26,562 nucleotides of DNA from Chara braunii (lineage: Eukaryota > Streptophyta > Charophyceae > Charales > Characeae): contig BFEA01000390.1 in NCBI GenBank assembly GCA_003427395.1, forward strand, positions 1,429,919 to 1,456,480, in the 5' to 3' direction. A program made the position numbers and the translations under genes. Numbering within the stretch: the first letter of the stretch is position 1; each line of letters begins with the position of its first letter. The notes beneath the pieces were generated by a model that was not told the DNA's origin, ran no database searches, and saw only the letters and a program-made list of their open reading frames with translations. Below, piece after piece: positions 1-10,017 of this stretch.

Positions 1-50
<50 letters not shown>
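1..50. repeat. (AG)n microsatellite
   Basis: Twenty-five perfect AG dinucleotides open the window. The tract may continue beyond the window edge, so its full length is unknown. Confidence 0.97.
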
Positions 51-54
<4 letters not shown>

Positions 55-919
55 GCGATACAAGTTTGGTTGTCACATACCTGTGAAGTGAGCTGTGCAG
101 TCCCACGAGGAGGAAGCAGAAGCGGCCATAGCCGCGGAGCTCCACCATGGAGTAACGAAGGAGGGTGAGAGAGGACAGAGGGGGAAAGACCAGGCAGAGT
201 GAGGGAAGCCATAGCCGAGAGGTGAAGAGGGAGCCGATCAAAAAAAAAAAAACGAGAAGAGGAAGACAGGCGGGGTGAAAGGAGGCGAGGAAGGTGATGG
301 GAAGAAGAAAGTTGGCGAAGGAAGGAGAAGCCGGCAGCCATAGCTGACCGAAGGGTTGACCGGGAAGAGTTGATCGGCGGTGTAGACCGGCGTTGACTGG
401 AGTTGACCGGGGGTTGACCAGGAGTTGACCGCAGCGTTGACCGGTGTTGACCAAGGCGTTGACCAAGACTTTGACCAAGCTGGAGCCCGTAAAATCTCGC
501 CAAGCCTTCAGCCTATCCCTTGCCCAATGGATGTGCACACCCCCTATGGTACTTGCTGAGTCCAGTCTGTTTGTCTCTTCTTTCTGCATCGAGTCTCTTC
601 TGTCCTAGGTGATAGTACTTTGTGGATGAAGGATAGGGCCTTGTTGACCAAACCCACACGGGCTGAGTAGGGCTAAAAGCTATGTCTGACGACTCGACTG
701 TCCTGGAGGCCTAACCCTCCCAAGGACCGGAACTGACCGGCGGGCTGCTCAGTGTGGCGCGGTAGGCCCAAAATCCGAGTTGTGGGCTGTACAATGGGTC
801 GTCTAAGTCTTGAGAGACCTGCTGATCGCGTTGTCCTGTCTGCGACATTAAATAATTCCTGAGGAGTTACGGAGGATCTCCTTAAATGCCTCTTGATCAG
901 CAAAGGTCTAGTAGTGACA
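51..919. other. Upstream flank of Ty3/gypsy copy A, no gene seen
   Basis: No coding region is recognisable here. The first 350 bases are purine-rich (many GGAGG and GAAGG words) and hold three GCCATAG words at 125, 208 and 337. A TTGAC-rich block follows (356-475). This is where a 5' LTR and primer-binding site of copy A would be expected. However, I found no segment matching the LTR-like sequence downstream of copy A (6975-7853), and no TGGTATCAGAGC-type primer-binding site. The left end of the element may therefore be truncated, chimeric or too diverged to see. Confidence 0.4.
356..475 (+). promoter_or_regulatory. Cluster of nine TTGAC (W-box core) words
   Basis: TTGAC starts at 356, 393, 403, 414, 425, 437, 447, 459 and 471. 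Eight of the nine are TTGACC and one is TTGACT, and most sit in a degenerate GTTGACC(G/A)NG unit of about 10-12 bases. A tenth copy lies at 644. TTGAC(C/T) is the core bound by plant WRKY factors. The cluster lies upstream of a retrotransposon gag leader, so an enhancer role is possible. It could equally be a simple minisatellite. Confidence 0.45.
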
Positions 920-1067
920 GCCATAGTTAGGTCTAGGCTAGAGATCCTAGTTGGCAGGATCCCTGTCCGGATTCTGTGAGTCTTAGATAGAGTCAGTAGG
1001 TTTGTCAATCAGGGGTTAGAGTCTAAGTGGTGAGGAGTGGAATCGTTCTGATTGTGCACCTATCACC
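920..1067 (+). other. Conserved 5' leader of gag, copy A
   Basis: These bases align closely with 7854-8006. Both begin at a GCCATAG word, share blocks such as GGTCTAGGCTAGAGA and GGCAGGATCCCTGTCCGG, and end in CACCATGG at the gag start codon. Similarity stops abruptly to the left of GCCATAG in both copies. The leader is probably untranslated RNA of the element. Confidence 0.75.
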
Positions 1068-3016
1068 ATGGTAGACCTGCGTAGTGGGAAGAGCACTAGC
1101 CCCTACACCCCTGAGCAGCAAGAGAAGATGGCCGCCCTAGTGAGAGAAAACAAAGAGAGGAAGGAGCTTCAAAAACAGGCGAAGCTAAGGGCAATCGCAG
1201 AGGAGCAGGCGGCGGAGATTAAGAGATTGGAGGAGGAGATAAAGAGAGTTCAGCAGGAGGAGGAAGAGAGGAGGAAGGCTGCCGAAGAGGAAGCAGCAAC
1301 AAAGGAAGAAAAAGAAAGAATGCGTATTGAAAGTAGAGAGGGGAGTAGTGGCATGAAGAGGGATGAAGACGCAGAGATGGAAAAGAAGATAAGTTACTAA
1401 TTTATCATTGGGGAAAGACGAAGAGGCCGAGTCTTATGTGCGGAAAGATGAGAGAGATGCGTTAGCCAGGGAGCTAATGGCAATGGAGGACCCTCTGGAA
1501 CGACGAGAAAGAGAAGAGGAGAAGAAATTAGAATGGAAATAAAGAATGAAGAGGGAGAAGAAGAGGATGACGAAGTCAATAGGCTGACCGCGGAGGTGGC
1601 AAAGGTGAAGGACTATAGGCAAGAAGTGGGGGCACAGGCAGACATTTCTGCCAAAATGTACGAAGTGTTAGAGTACTTGGAGGTGTTGAGTGCGGCTTGG
1701 ATGGAGGAACGCCAAGCCAGTTGGAGCCAAGAAGTAGCCCAGAGTGCCATGCGGTCGGGGTTTAGGGACTTTGCGAGCGATATGGTTACCCACGTTGGGG
1801 GAGAAGTTACGAGGTTGAGAGACAACGTGGGGAAGTTTTGTGAGGGCACTATCGAGGGCGCCAAAGCAATAGCCGCTGTAGAGGGCGAGGCCAGATCCGG
1901 CAAGGATCCAGTCAAGCTTAAGTTTCCAGATGCGTATGGGGGAAAGAAGGAGGAGAACTTTGACAACTGGGAGGCCAGTATCAATAGTTACGTGTATCTA
2001 CAGCACATCCTGTTAGAGGAACAAGTCCTCGTGGCCTTCCAGGCCTTTAAGGATGAGGCGGCTAGTTTTGCCAGGTCCCTTGCGCACGCAGCCGGTTGTG
2101 AAAACAACCTGGTTGCCTACTCTAAAGTCACCCCCCTTCCTCAGTTCTTCAAGCTCCTGAGGGAGCGATTTGCTGATCCAACGAGAGGCGTCATGGCCTC
2201 TAACAAGCTACAAACGATCCACTCGCGACAGTGCGAGAGCACTCAAGGGCGTCATGGACGACTTGGTAGCCGTCCCAGACCATGGGGTTACTGAGCCCCA
2301 ATTGGTCCAATTGTTCTATCGTGCCATGCCAGAGCCCCTGAGGGGGCATTTCTTTGACAAGTCTCAACAGGCCGACATCACATATGACGTGCTGAGTAGA
2401 GAAGTGGTCCTGTTCGAGTCAAAGTCCATGCCAATTTCCACTTTCTGGCACAAGGACTTGGATAAGGGAAAGAAGTGGAAAGGGCGTACCATCCAAGGCC
2501 AAGTGAGGGCCAAGGATCATATGATCCTTACCTTAGAGTAAGGTGGATGAGGTCCCATATAGCCAGATTGAGTGGGGCCTTGAGGAGGAAGACAGTAGCG
2601 TGGGACAGGGGAGGTCCTATGTTGTTGTCGCCGCTGGAGGGAGGCCGCCAGTTAGAGGAGGAGACCAGGGCCAAAGGGGGCAGGCCATGGGAGTCCGAGG
2701 ACCGGGTGCACAGGGGGTTGGCGGACAAGGGTACCGCCAAGTGGGAGGTAGGGGGTCAAGGTCCCCCGCCAAATCGCCAGGTTCTTGTCGGTCCCCACAG
2801 CGACGAGGTGGCAGGCCACCTCAAGGAGGATGGCACCCAGGCTTGCCACAGGGCAGGCCCTGGGAAGATTTGGGCTTGGACCAACGTATATGGCAGGAAC
2901 GCGTAGACTTGGGTCAGTGCGTTTTTTGTGGTGACCCGGCCCATGTAATTAAATTTTGTCCCAAGTACAGACAGGCCCGATGGGCTGCTCAGCAGTCAAA
3001 AGGCAGCCGCCAGTAA
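1068..3016 (+). pseudogene. gag: Ty3/gypsy gag with CCHC zinc knuckle, copy A (broken)
   Basis: Gag is the structural protein that packages element RNA. The start ATG at 1068 sits in a CACCATGG context and is conserved in copy B. The first ~110 residues (MVDLRSGKSTSPYTPEQQ...) run into a Glu/Lys-rich coiled coil. A TAA at about 1398 ends this frame and the product resumes by 1533. The Retrotrans_gag-like core (KLKFPDAYGGKKEENFDNWEA, with PLPQFFKLLRERFADPTRG) lies at about 1914-2196. A deletion near 2234 shifts the frame, the reading continues to a TAA at 2539-2541, and it resumes at 2543 through a Gly/Arg-rich stretch. The knuckle CVFCGDPAHVIKFC at 2918-2959 fits CX2CX4HX4C exactly. The stop is just after 3013. 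Comparison with copy B shows most breaks are private to each copy. Confidence 0.88.
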
Positions 3017-3096
3017 AGGTCGCAACTGCCCCTACTTCAAGACCATGTGGGGAAGCGAGCGCGCGCATATAGGAAACTCCCAAACCACATGAGCCT

Positions 3097-3852
3097 ATGG
3101 CAGAGGTTGCAGGCCCGAGCTTAGCTAGCTGTCCAGAGACTGCGTGTGTTAGCGTCTCTCTAGGCACGTCCCTCACGGGTGTGGCAGAGGAACTGAAGAA
3201 GAGGATGCCAGTCTGGGCCAAAATGAAGAAGGAGAGTAAGGGACAACTAATCTTGGTAGATGTAGAGGTGTTTAGAAGCAGAGTAGGGGCTCTTATAAAC
3301 TCAAGATCCCGCAGTTACATTAGCCGCAGGGCGCTGAAGAAGCTGAAGTTAGGATTGAAAGTCCAAAAGTTAGCAGACCCCATAGTCAGTGTCCTCGCAG
3401 ACAACCGCACTATGCGTGTTAAGGACTATGTAGAGGGAATCCAGGCGTACTTTCGCCTAGAGAAAGATGGGAAGGTGGAGAAAGTTCTTCACTCCCTGAC
3501 CCTCCTCGTACAGGATAACCTTCCTTTCGACGTAGTGTTAGGAATGGATTGGGGAGAGGCCGTCGGGGCCACACTCCACTTGAGAGAGCATGAGTGTAGG
3601 CTCCCTAGTCCATCAGGCGAAGTTAAAACTGCCCGTCTGTTTCATGTGTCAGGTGTAGACAACACCTTGGCAGATTGTTGTCTCAGTGCTCCCGCAGTCG
3701 CGCGACCAGTGAAGAAGGAACAGTTAGAAAACCAAGTCTTTGTAATCTATGTTAGACCTGTCAATGAGGCCAAGGAAGAGGATAGTTCGACAGCTCCAAC
3801 CATTGCCAAGTTGCTGGAGGAGTTCAAGGACTTGAGTCGCCGACAGGAGTAG
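3097..3852 (+). pseudogene. Retropepsin-type aspartic protease of copy A, catalytic Asp lost
   Basis: This is the domain that would cleave the polyprotein. The folded part spans about residues 50-170. The flap-side and C-terminal hallmark LPFDVVLGMDWG is intact at about residues 144-155, and the active-site strand reads ALINSRSRSYIS. Family members have a D-S/T-G triad here, so Asp is replaced by Asn (GAC to AAC) and Gly by Arg. Both fit G-to-A changes, as left by deamination of methylated cytosine on the other strand. The reading ends in SRRQE and a stop at 3850-3852. A 4-base deletion relative to the second copy of this segment (4000-4315) causes that shift. The protease should be inactive. 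Confidence 0.85.
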
Positions 3853-4315
3853 TGTCGTGACCCATCCAGCACAAGATAGAGATAGAACTTGGCAGTAGAA
3901 CTCCGAAGGGAGCAGTCTACAGGATGTCCCCTAGAGAGTTTGAGGAACTACGCAAGCAGTTAGACGAGCTCCTCGAGAAAGGTTGGATCAGGCCCAGTTG
4001 CTCCCGCAATCGCGCGACTAGTGAAGAAGGAGCAGTTAGAAGACCAGGTCTTTGTAGTCTATGTTAGACCTGTCAATGAGGCCAAGGAAGAGGATAGTTC
4101 CACAGATCCAACCATTGCCAAGCTGCTGGAGGAGTTCAAAGACTTAACTGAGTCGCCGACAGGAGTAGTATCGCGACCAATCGAGCACAGGATAGAGATA
4201 GAACCTGGCAGTAGAACTCCTAAGGGAGCAGTCTACAGGATGTCCCCTAGACAGTTGGAGGAGCTACGCAAGGAGTTAGACGAGCTCCTCGAGAAAGGTT
4301 GGATCAGGCCCAGTT
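3688..4315 (+). repeat. Tandem duplication across the protease-RT border
   Basis: 3688-3999 and 4000-4315 are direct copies, both starting GCTCCCGCA(G/A)TCGCGCGAC and ending GGATCAGGCCCAGTT. They differ by scattered substitutions and by a 4-base gap at about 3834 in the first copy. The same ~104-residue segment (VKKEQLE.QVFV.YVRPVNEAKEEDSS...) is thus encoded twice. Short homology (CAGT(T)GCTCCCGC) sits at both ends of the first copy and could have mediated the duplication. Confidence 0.93.
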
Positions 4316-5573
4316 CGTCTCCTTTTGGAGCACCTATCCTGTTTGTCCCCAAGAAGGAGAGTTTCGCATGTATAGACTATAGGGGTTTGAATACGATTAC
4401 TATAAAGAATGCTGAATAGACGATCTTTTAGATCGGGTGCAGGGTTGTAAGTATTTCTCTAAGATAGATTTGAAGTTCGGATACCATCAGATACAAGTCC
4501 ACCCTGACGATCAGTACAAGACTACGTTCCGGACTAGATATGGGCACTATGAGTTTATAGTAATGCCCTTTGGACTGACCAACGTGCCAGCTACATTTCA
4601 GCGTTGTATGAACGATCTTTTTAGACCGTGGTTAGATGGATTTGTTGTAGTTTATTTAGATGATATTTTAGTTTTCAGCAAGACCCTCCAAGAGCATCAG
4701 GGTCATTTGAGGCAGGTCTTGGAGAAGCTTAGAGAGGCTAACTTCAAGATCAACGCAAAGAAGTGTGAGTGGGCCAAGAGGCAAGTCTTGTACTTGGGCC
4801 ACATGTTAAACGGAGATGGCATTAAACTAGAGGACAGTAAGATAGCAACAATTAAAGATTGGTCGATGCCCTGCACATTGACAGAGTTGCGGTCGTTCTT
4901 AGGCCTAGCCAATTACTACAGGAAGTTCATGAGGAACTTCTCCACTCTCGCCGCTCCCTTGCGCAGATTGCTTAAGAAAGAGGCAATTTGGCAATGGGAC
5001 AAAGATTGTACGTCTACGCTAAAGAGATTGAAGCGCGCGTTAATAGAATACCCTGTCCTCAAGGTAGCTGATCCGTCCTTGCCATTTGCCGTCACCACGG
5101 ACGCGAGTCAATATGGTATAGGTGCCGTGTTGCAGCAAGACGACGGCAATGGCTATAGACCCGTAAAGTTCATGTCCGCGAGGATGCCCTCAAAGAAGGT
5201 CGCGACCTCCACGTACGAGAGGGAACTCTACGCTCTCAGGCAAGCTCTAGAGCACTGGAAGCATTACCTGCTTGGTAGGCACTTCAAAGTGTACTCGGAC
5301 CACGAAACGCTTAGATGGTTAAAGACCCATGCCAAAATGACAACTAAGTTGACTAGGTGGGCCGCTGAAATAGATCAGTATGACTTTGAGCTCAAACCGG
5401 TTGAAGGCAAGTACAATGCAGATGCGGATGCTCTGAGTAGGAGGTCAGACTACTTTGGAGCCATAGTTCACTATCTGGATATATGGAGAGACCTACAAGA
5501 GAAAGTTAGGAAGGCATATGCGGAGGACCCTATCTATAGTGACCTCCTCAAGAGAGTCAAAGAGGCCCCATAG
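4021..5573 (+). pseudogene. Reverse transcriptase and RNase H of copy A (frameshifted)
   Basis: RT copies element RNA into cDNA and RNase H removes the RNA strand. The RT N-terminus reads RPIEHRIEIEPGSRTPKGAVYRMSP and GWIRPSSSPFGAPILFVPKKE. The next motif is damaged: ESFACIDYRGLN replaces the usual form, and looks like two compensating small deletions. A deletion near 4418 removes the PLPR-type residues and shifts the frame, which resumes at 4437 with GCKYFSKIDLKFGYHQI. The catalytic box VVYLDDILVFSK is intact at about 4650-4685. RNase H follows with its acidic residues in TTDASQYGIGAVL, YERELYALRQALEHW, VYSDHETLRWL and NADADALSRR. A stop at 5571-5573 precedes a shift into the integrase frame. 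Apart from the indels this is a well-preserved Ty3/gypsy RT-RH. Confidence 0.93.
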
Positions 5574-6391
5574 AGTTAACCAGATTACCGCACTACAGAA
5601 GGTCTACTATTCGAGAAGACTAATGTATTCGACCGCCTGGTGCGTTCCCAACAGCGAAGAGATTCGTAGTTTGATTCTAGGGGAATGCCACAATACTGAG
5701 GGACATTTTGGTTGGCAGAAGACCTTAGCCAATCTGATCCGTGCGTATACTTGGCCAGGAATGAAAGCTGACTGCATAGAGTATCTTCGCAGTTGCAAAG
5801 TTTGCCAGCGAAACAAGCCCACTACGCGTGCCCCTCTAGGTCTTCTCAGACCCTTGCCTATTCCAAACCAGCCAGGAGATAGTCTCCCTTGATTTCATGG
5901 ATGTCGGTGACAAGAGTAGACATGGCCAGAGCCAAGTCATGGTCATAGTTGACCGATTTAGCAAGTATGTTGTCTTTGTTCCTTTGCCTGCAGAGACACG
6001 CACCGACTTAGTTATACAAAAGTTCTTTGATTTTTGGGTTAGTGAGAATGGAGTCCCGTTGTCAATAGTCAGCGATAGAGATAGTCGCTTCACCAGCCAG
6101 AACTGGCAAGAACTCGTGAGAGTTTACGAATCTAAGTTGTTGATGTCGTCCGGCCGCCATCCAGAGACCAACGGTCAGACCGAGCAAATGAACAAGATCT
6201 TACAGCAAGTTTTGCGCATGTACATTACACCCGATCAGATCAACTGGGACAAGATGTTACCTAAGGTAGCTAGTGCGTACAACAACAGCGTGCATCTGTC
6301 CACCTGTCGCACTCCCAATGAGTTACACAAGTCCTTTAGACCGCGCAGGCCATTCAAAGCCAATAAGCAATACATCACGAGAAAGAGCTAG
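5518..6391 (+). pseudogene. Integrase of copy A: HHCC domain and DDE core in different frames
   Basis: Integrase inserts the cDNA into the host genome. The zinc-binding part (HNTEGHFGWQKT, then CKVCQRNK) lies in the frame ending at 5892. The catalytic core starts in another frame with SLDFMDVGD, where the first catalytic Asp codon is at 5891, so a small indel at about 5880 separates the two. In the core, VSDRDSRFTS carries the second Asp and HPETNGQTEQMN the Glu. Thirty-five residues lie between the Asp of SD and the Glu of TEQ, the D,D35E spacing. The frame closes in RKS and a stop at 6389-6391, where a shift leads into the C-terminal tail. All catalytic residues survive, but no single frame joins them. 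Confidence 0.92.
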
Positions 6392-6429
6392 CAACTGTTG
6401 TTGAAAACCTCAGGAAGGCCCAGCACCGG

Positions 6430-6936
6430 ATGATAGAACAGGCCAATAAGCACCGTCGCCCATCACAATTTCAGGTAGGCGACCTGGTCTGGGTTAAGGC
6501 TAAAGAGTTTGCACCTGAGGAAAACATCTCGCAAAAATTACTGCCTACATATAGAGGACCGTGGTCGGTTCTAGAAGTCAAAGGCGGAGAAGATGGACCG
6601 TCCTACACGATAGAGATACCTTTGCACCTCCTCACTTACCCTGTATTTCACGTATCCAAGTTGTTGCCCTGCGTCACAAGCCAACAGTTCCCATCTAGAC
6701 GATCCATGATTCCTCCGAACATGGATGGGAGATACGACATTGAGGGCATTGTAGATGAGGATGTGTTCAGATCAGGAGCTAGAGGTCATCCGCAGAGACA
6801 GTACAAGCTCCGATTTGCCTATCAGGAACCGAAATACGACCACTGGTTTACAAGAACAAAACTTTTAGAAACAGCTCCCGACATAGTCAAGGCCTATGAA
6901 CGTGATAAGAAGGGTAAAGGTCCTGCCTTGGACTGA
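6430..6936 (+). pseudogene. Integrase C-terminus with chromodomain-like tail, copy A
   Basis: The segment opens with an SH3-like integrase C-terminal block (FQVGDLVWVKAKEF, KLLPTYRGPWSVLEV, YPVFHVSKLLPC). It continues into GRYDIEGIVDED..RSGARGHPQRQYKLRFAYQEPKYDHWFTRTKLLETAPDIVKAYER. The block YDIEGIVDED, then QYKLRFAYQEPKYDHWF, has the layout of a chromodomain (YEVE, then YLVKWKGY..TW), with aromatic residues in the expected places. Chromoviruses use such tails to target marked chromatin. This tail is divergent, so the chromodomain call is moderate. The stop at 6934-6936 is probably the natural end of pol. Confidence 0.8.
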
Positions 6937-7414
6937 AATATTCTCGGAGGACCTCGAATTTAGGACGGCGGGAGTGAAGCGGTTTTCACCTCTTTGCAAT
7001 AGCAGTTGCAGATCCCAGGGCTCAATCCCTAGACCTCAACCTACCCATGTATAGTACCTGTGTATACCCCGAGAGTTGAACCTGCGACCTGTGTATTCGT
7101 AAACCGTTGCTAGGTTGTCATAGGTCCGTAGGTAGTAGGGGTTCGATCTGTAGATCTGTAGGATAGAAGTCTTAGTCAGTTCCAGAAGTCTTAGTTGTAG
7201 TCCTTCTAGAAGGTCAGCCAGAGGGCAAGTGGTCAAGTGGCGAGTCAAGTGGTGGACTAAGACTGCAGTGCGATTGCAGACCGACCCCGATAGGATAGCA
7301 GTGAGTCCCCAATCAGTCAGCGGTAAGGTCCAGTCAGTCCTAGTCCAGTCCAGCAAGTACCACGAGGGACTGTGAGCACCATGGGCCGATGGGCAGACCA
7401 CCAAGTTTCAAAAG

Positions 7415-7420
7415 TATAAA
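7415..7420 (+). promoter_or_regulatory. TATAAA box in the LTR-like segment
   Basis: TATAAA in the context AAAAGTATAAATCAAG lies 440 bases after the putative LTR start and about 430 bases before the copy B leader. This is a suitable place for an element promoter. There is no experimental support. Confidence 0.35.
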
Positions 7421-7594
7421 TCAAGAGGCAGCTCCCATTTATTCATTCCTGCGTGAGCTATGCGGAATCGCTGTCACAGCGACTTGTGCAAGGAGGTCTG
7501 CAGTATGCCCGAAGGACGAAATGGGCGAGAGAGAAGGGCGTAACATAGCGATAGGGTAGCGGCGGCCACTGCCGCCATAGCTGTAGATAAGGTT

Positions 7595-7596
<2 letters not shown>

Positions 7597-7650
<54 letters not shown>
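7597..7650. repeat. (GT)n microsatellite
   Basis: Twenty-seven perfect GT dinucleotides lie inside the LTR-like segment between the two gag copies. Confidence 0.97.
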
Positions 7651-7651
<1 letters not shown>

Positions 7652-8006
7652 CGAAGAGTTGCGTGTGGGATATCCAAGGTGATCCGGTGTATGCGAACAG
7701 AGAGTTGTTTGGGCGCTGAGACGCCATAGCCATCGAAAGTGAACTCTTATTTGGGTTGTCATATCTCTAGGTTTTGAGTGTGCGCATGTCGCCAGTTTGC
7801 TGCGCTACTGTTTGCATGCACGTAAAGTGTGGATGAAAACGAGTCTGATTGCAGCCATAGTGTAGGTCTAGGCTAGAGACCCTAGTTGGCAGGATCCCTG
7901 TCCGGATTCTGTGAGTCCTTAGATTGAGTCAATAGGTTTGTCAGTCAGGGGTTAGAGTCTACGTGGTGAGGTTTGGAACCGTTGACTCGGTTGTGCACTA
8001 ATCACC

Positions 8007-10017
8007 ATGGTTGAGACCCGTAGTGGGACGAGTACTAGCCCCTACACCCCTGAGCAGCAAGAACAGATGACCGCCTTAGTGAGAGACAAGAGGGAGAGAA
8101 AGGAGCTCCTGAAACAAGCGAAGCTAAAGGCAATCGCAGAGGAGTAGGAGGCGAAGATGAAGAAATTGGAGGAGGAGATAAAGAGAGTTCAACAGGAGGA
8201 AGAGAGGAGAAAGGCTGTTGAAGAGGAAGCAGCAGCAGAGGAAGAAAAAAAGAGAAAACGTATTGAAGAGAGAGGAGAGAGTAGTGGCATGAAGAAGAGC
8301 GAAGACGCAAAAATGGAGAAGAAGATCAGCGAGTGGATCACTAACTTATCATTGGGAGAAGATTATAAAGCACAGTTTTATGTGCCACAAGATGAGAGGG
8401 ATGCATTGGCCGGTAAGTTGGCAGCAATTCAGGACCCCCTGGAGAGGCAAGAAAGGGAGGAGGAGAAGAAGTTGGAATGGAAACTGAGGATGAAGAGAGG
8501 AAAGGGAGGAGGAGAAGAAGTTGGAATGAAAACTGAGGATGAAGAGAGAAAAGAAAAGGAGGGATGAAGTTAACAGGTTGACCGTAGAAGTGGCAAAAGT
8601 CAGAGACTGCAGGCAGGAGGTGCAAGCACAGGCAAACATGTCTGCCAAAATGGATAAAATGCTGGGTTACTTGGAAGTTTTGAGTGCACTCTGGACGGAG
8701 GAGCGCCAGGCCAATAGGAGCCAAGAAGTAGCGTTGAGTGCCATACGGTCTGGGTTTAGAGAATTCGCGCGCAAGATGGTCACCCACGTTGGAGGAGAAG
8801 TTAGGAGATTGAGAGATAATGTGGGGAAGTTTTGTGAGGGCGCTATCGAGAGCGCCAAAGCAGTTGCCGTTGTAGAGAGCGAGGCGAGACCCCGCAAGGA
8901 CGCAGTCAAACTTAAGTTCCCAGATGCATATGGAGGGAAGAAGGAAGAAAATTTCGATAATTGGGAGGCTAGTGTGAATAGCTACGTGTATCTACAACAC
9001 ATACTGACTGAAGAGCTAGTCCTCATAGCCTTCCAGGCCCTTAAGGATGAGGCGGCTAGCTTTGCCAGGTCCCTCGCGCGCGCAGCCGATTGTGAAAACA
9101 ACCTGGTTGCATACTCTAAAATCACCCCCCTTCCTCAATTCTTCAAGCTCCTGAGGGAGCGCTTTGCTGATCCAACAAGAGGCGTTAGAGCCTCTGACAA
9201 GTTGCGGACGATCCACTCGCGACAATGGAGTGCAAGAGCAATCAAATCATGGACGACTTGGTAGCCGTCCCAGATCATGGGGTCACTGGGACCCAATTGG
9301 TCCAATTATTTTATTGTGCCATGCCAGAGCCCCTGCGTGGGCACTTCTTTGACAAGTCTCAACAGGTTGGCACCACGTATTATGTGTTGAGTAGAGAAGT
9401 CGTCCTGTTCGAGTCCAAGTCCATGCCAGTGTCCACTTTCTGGCATAAGGACTTAGATAAGGAGAAGACGTGGAAAGGCCGTACCATCTCAGGCCAAGTG
9501 AGGGCCAAGGATCATATGATCCTTACCTTAGAGGAGGGTGGCACAGACGAGGTCCCATATAGTCAGATTGAGTGGGGCCTCCCGGATGAGGACAGTAGTG
9601 TGGGGCAAGGGAGGTCCAATGTTGCTGTCGCAGCTGGAGGGAGGCCGCAAGGTAGAGGAGGAGGCCAGGGCCAAAAGGGCCAGGCCACGAGAGGCCGAGG
9701 ACCGGGCGCACAGGGGGTTGGCGGGCAAGGGAACCGCCAAGTGGGAGGTAGGGGGTCAAGGTCCCCCGCCGAATCGTCAGGGTCCCAGTCGGTCCCCGCC
9801 GCGACGAGGTGGAAGGCCACCTTAAGGAGGATGGCACCCACGCTTGCCACAGGGTAGGCCTTGGGAAGGTTTGGGCTTGGACCAGCGCATATGGTAGGAA
9901 CACGCAGACTTGGGTCAGTGCGTGTTTTGTGGTGACCCGGCCCACGTTATTGAATTTTGTCCTAAGTATAGACAAGCGCGATGGGCTGCTCAGCAGTCAA
10001 AAGGCAGGCGCCAGTAG
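8007..10017 (+). pseudogene. gag: Ty3/gypsy gag with CCHC zinc knuckle, copy B (broken)
   Basis: The ATG at 8007 (CACCATGG) matches copy A. The protein begins VETRSGTSTSPYTPEQQEQ and meets an in-frame TAG at 8145-8147, where copy A codes on (EEQAAEIKRLEEE). The coiled coil then continues to 8567. A 49-base tandem duplication (8451-8548) throws the reading into the next frame, which carries the gag core (KLKFPDAYGGKKEENFDNWEA, PLPQFFKLLRERFADPTRG) to 9264. A further indel near 9240 moves it to the frame 9225-9857, through the Gly/Arg-rich region, and a 1-base insertion near 9785 moves it again. The knuckle CVFCGDPAHVIEFC lies at 9919-9960 and the stop at 10015-10017. Copy B keeps sense codons at some positions where copy A has a stop, for example at 2539. 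Confidence 0.88.
8451..8548 (+). repeat. 49 bp tandem duplication in gag B
   Basis: 8451-8499 and 8500-8548 are adjacent copies starting GAAAGGGAGGAGGAGAAG and ending GATGAAGAGAG, with one difference (TGGAATGG against TGGAATGA). Because 49 is not a multiple of three, the duplication alone accounts for the frame change in this gag. Copy A has no such duplication. Confidence 0.95.

Larger units (their letters stand above)
920..6974 (+). mobile_element. Ty3/gypsy retrotransposon copy A, internal region, decayed
   Basis: In order on the + strand: a gag leader (920-1067), gag with a CCHC knuckle (1068-3016), aspartic protease (3097-3852), RT and RNase H (to 5573), HHCC and DDE integrase (to 6391), and a C-terminal chromodomain-like tail (to 6936). 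The order protease, RT, RNase H, integrase is that of Ty3/gypsy elements. At least six frameshifts or stops interrupt what was probably one gag-pol frame. The protease has lost its catalytic Asp, and the protease-RT border is duplicated in tandem. The element cannot make its own proteins. Right of it, a purine-rich GGACGGCGGGAG followed by TG at 6975 may be the polypurine tract and LTR start. Confidence 0.9.
6937..7853 (+). other. Probable LTR-like segment between copies A and B
   Basis: No gene is visible. Right after pol, GGACGGCGGGAG (6963-6974) is a plausible polypurine tract and is followed by TG at 6975, as at an LTR start. TATAAA at 7415-7420 would give a U3 of about 440 bases. The segment ends where the copy B leader begins at 7854. 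If it is an LTR, it would serve copy A as 3' LTR and copy B as 5' LTR. I found no matching second LTR in the window, so the limits and the call are tentative. Confidence 0.4.

Noticed and set aside
7439-7762. Minus-strand readings with poly-Thr-His across 7597-7650
   Set aside because: They are translations of the (GT)n microsatellite.
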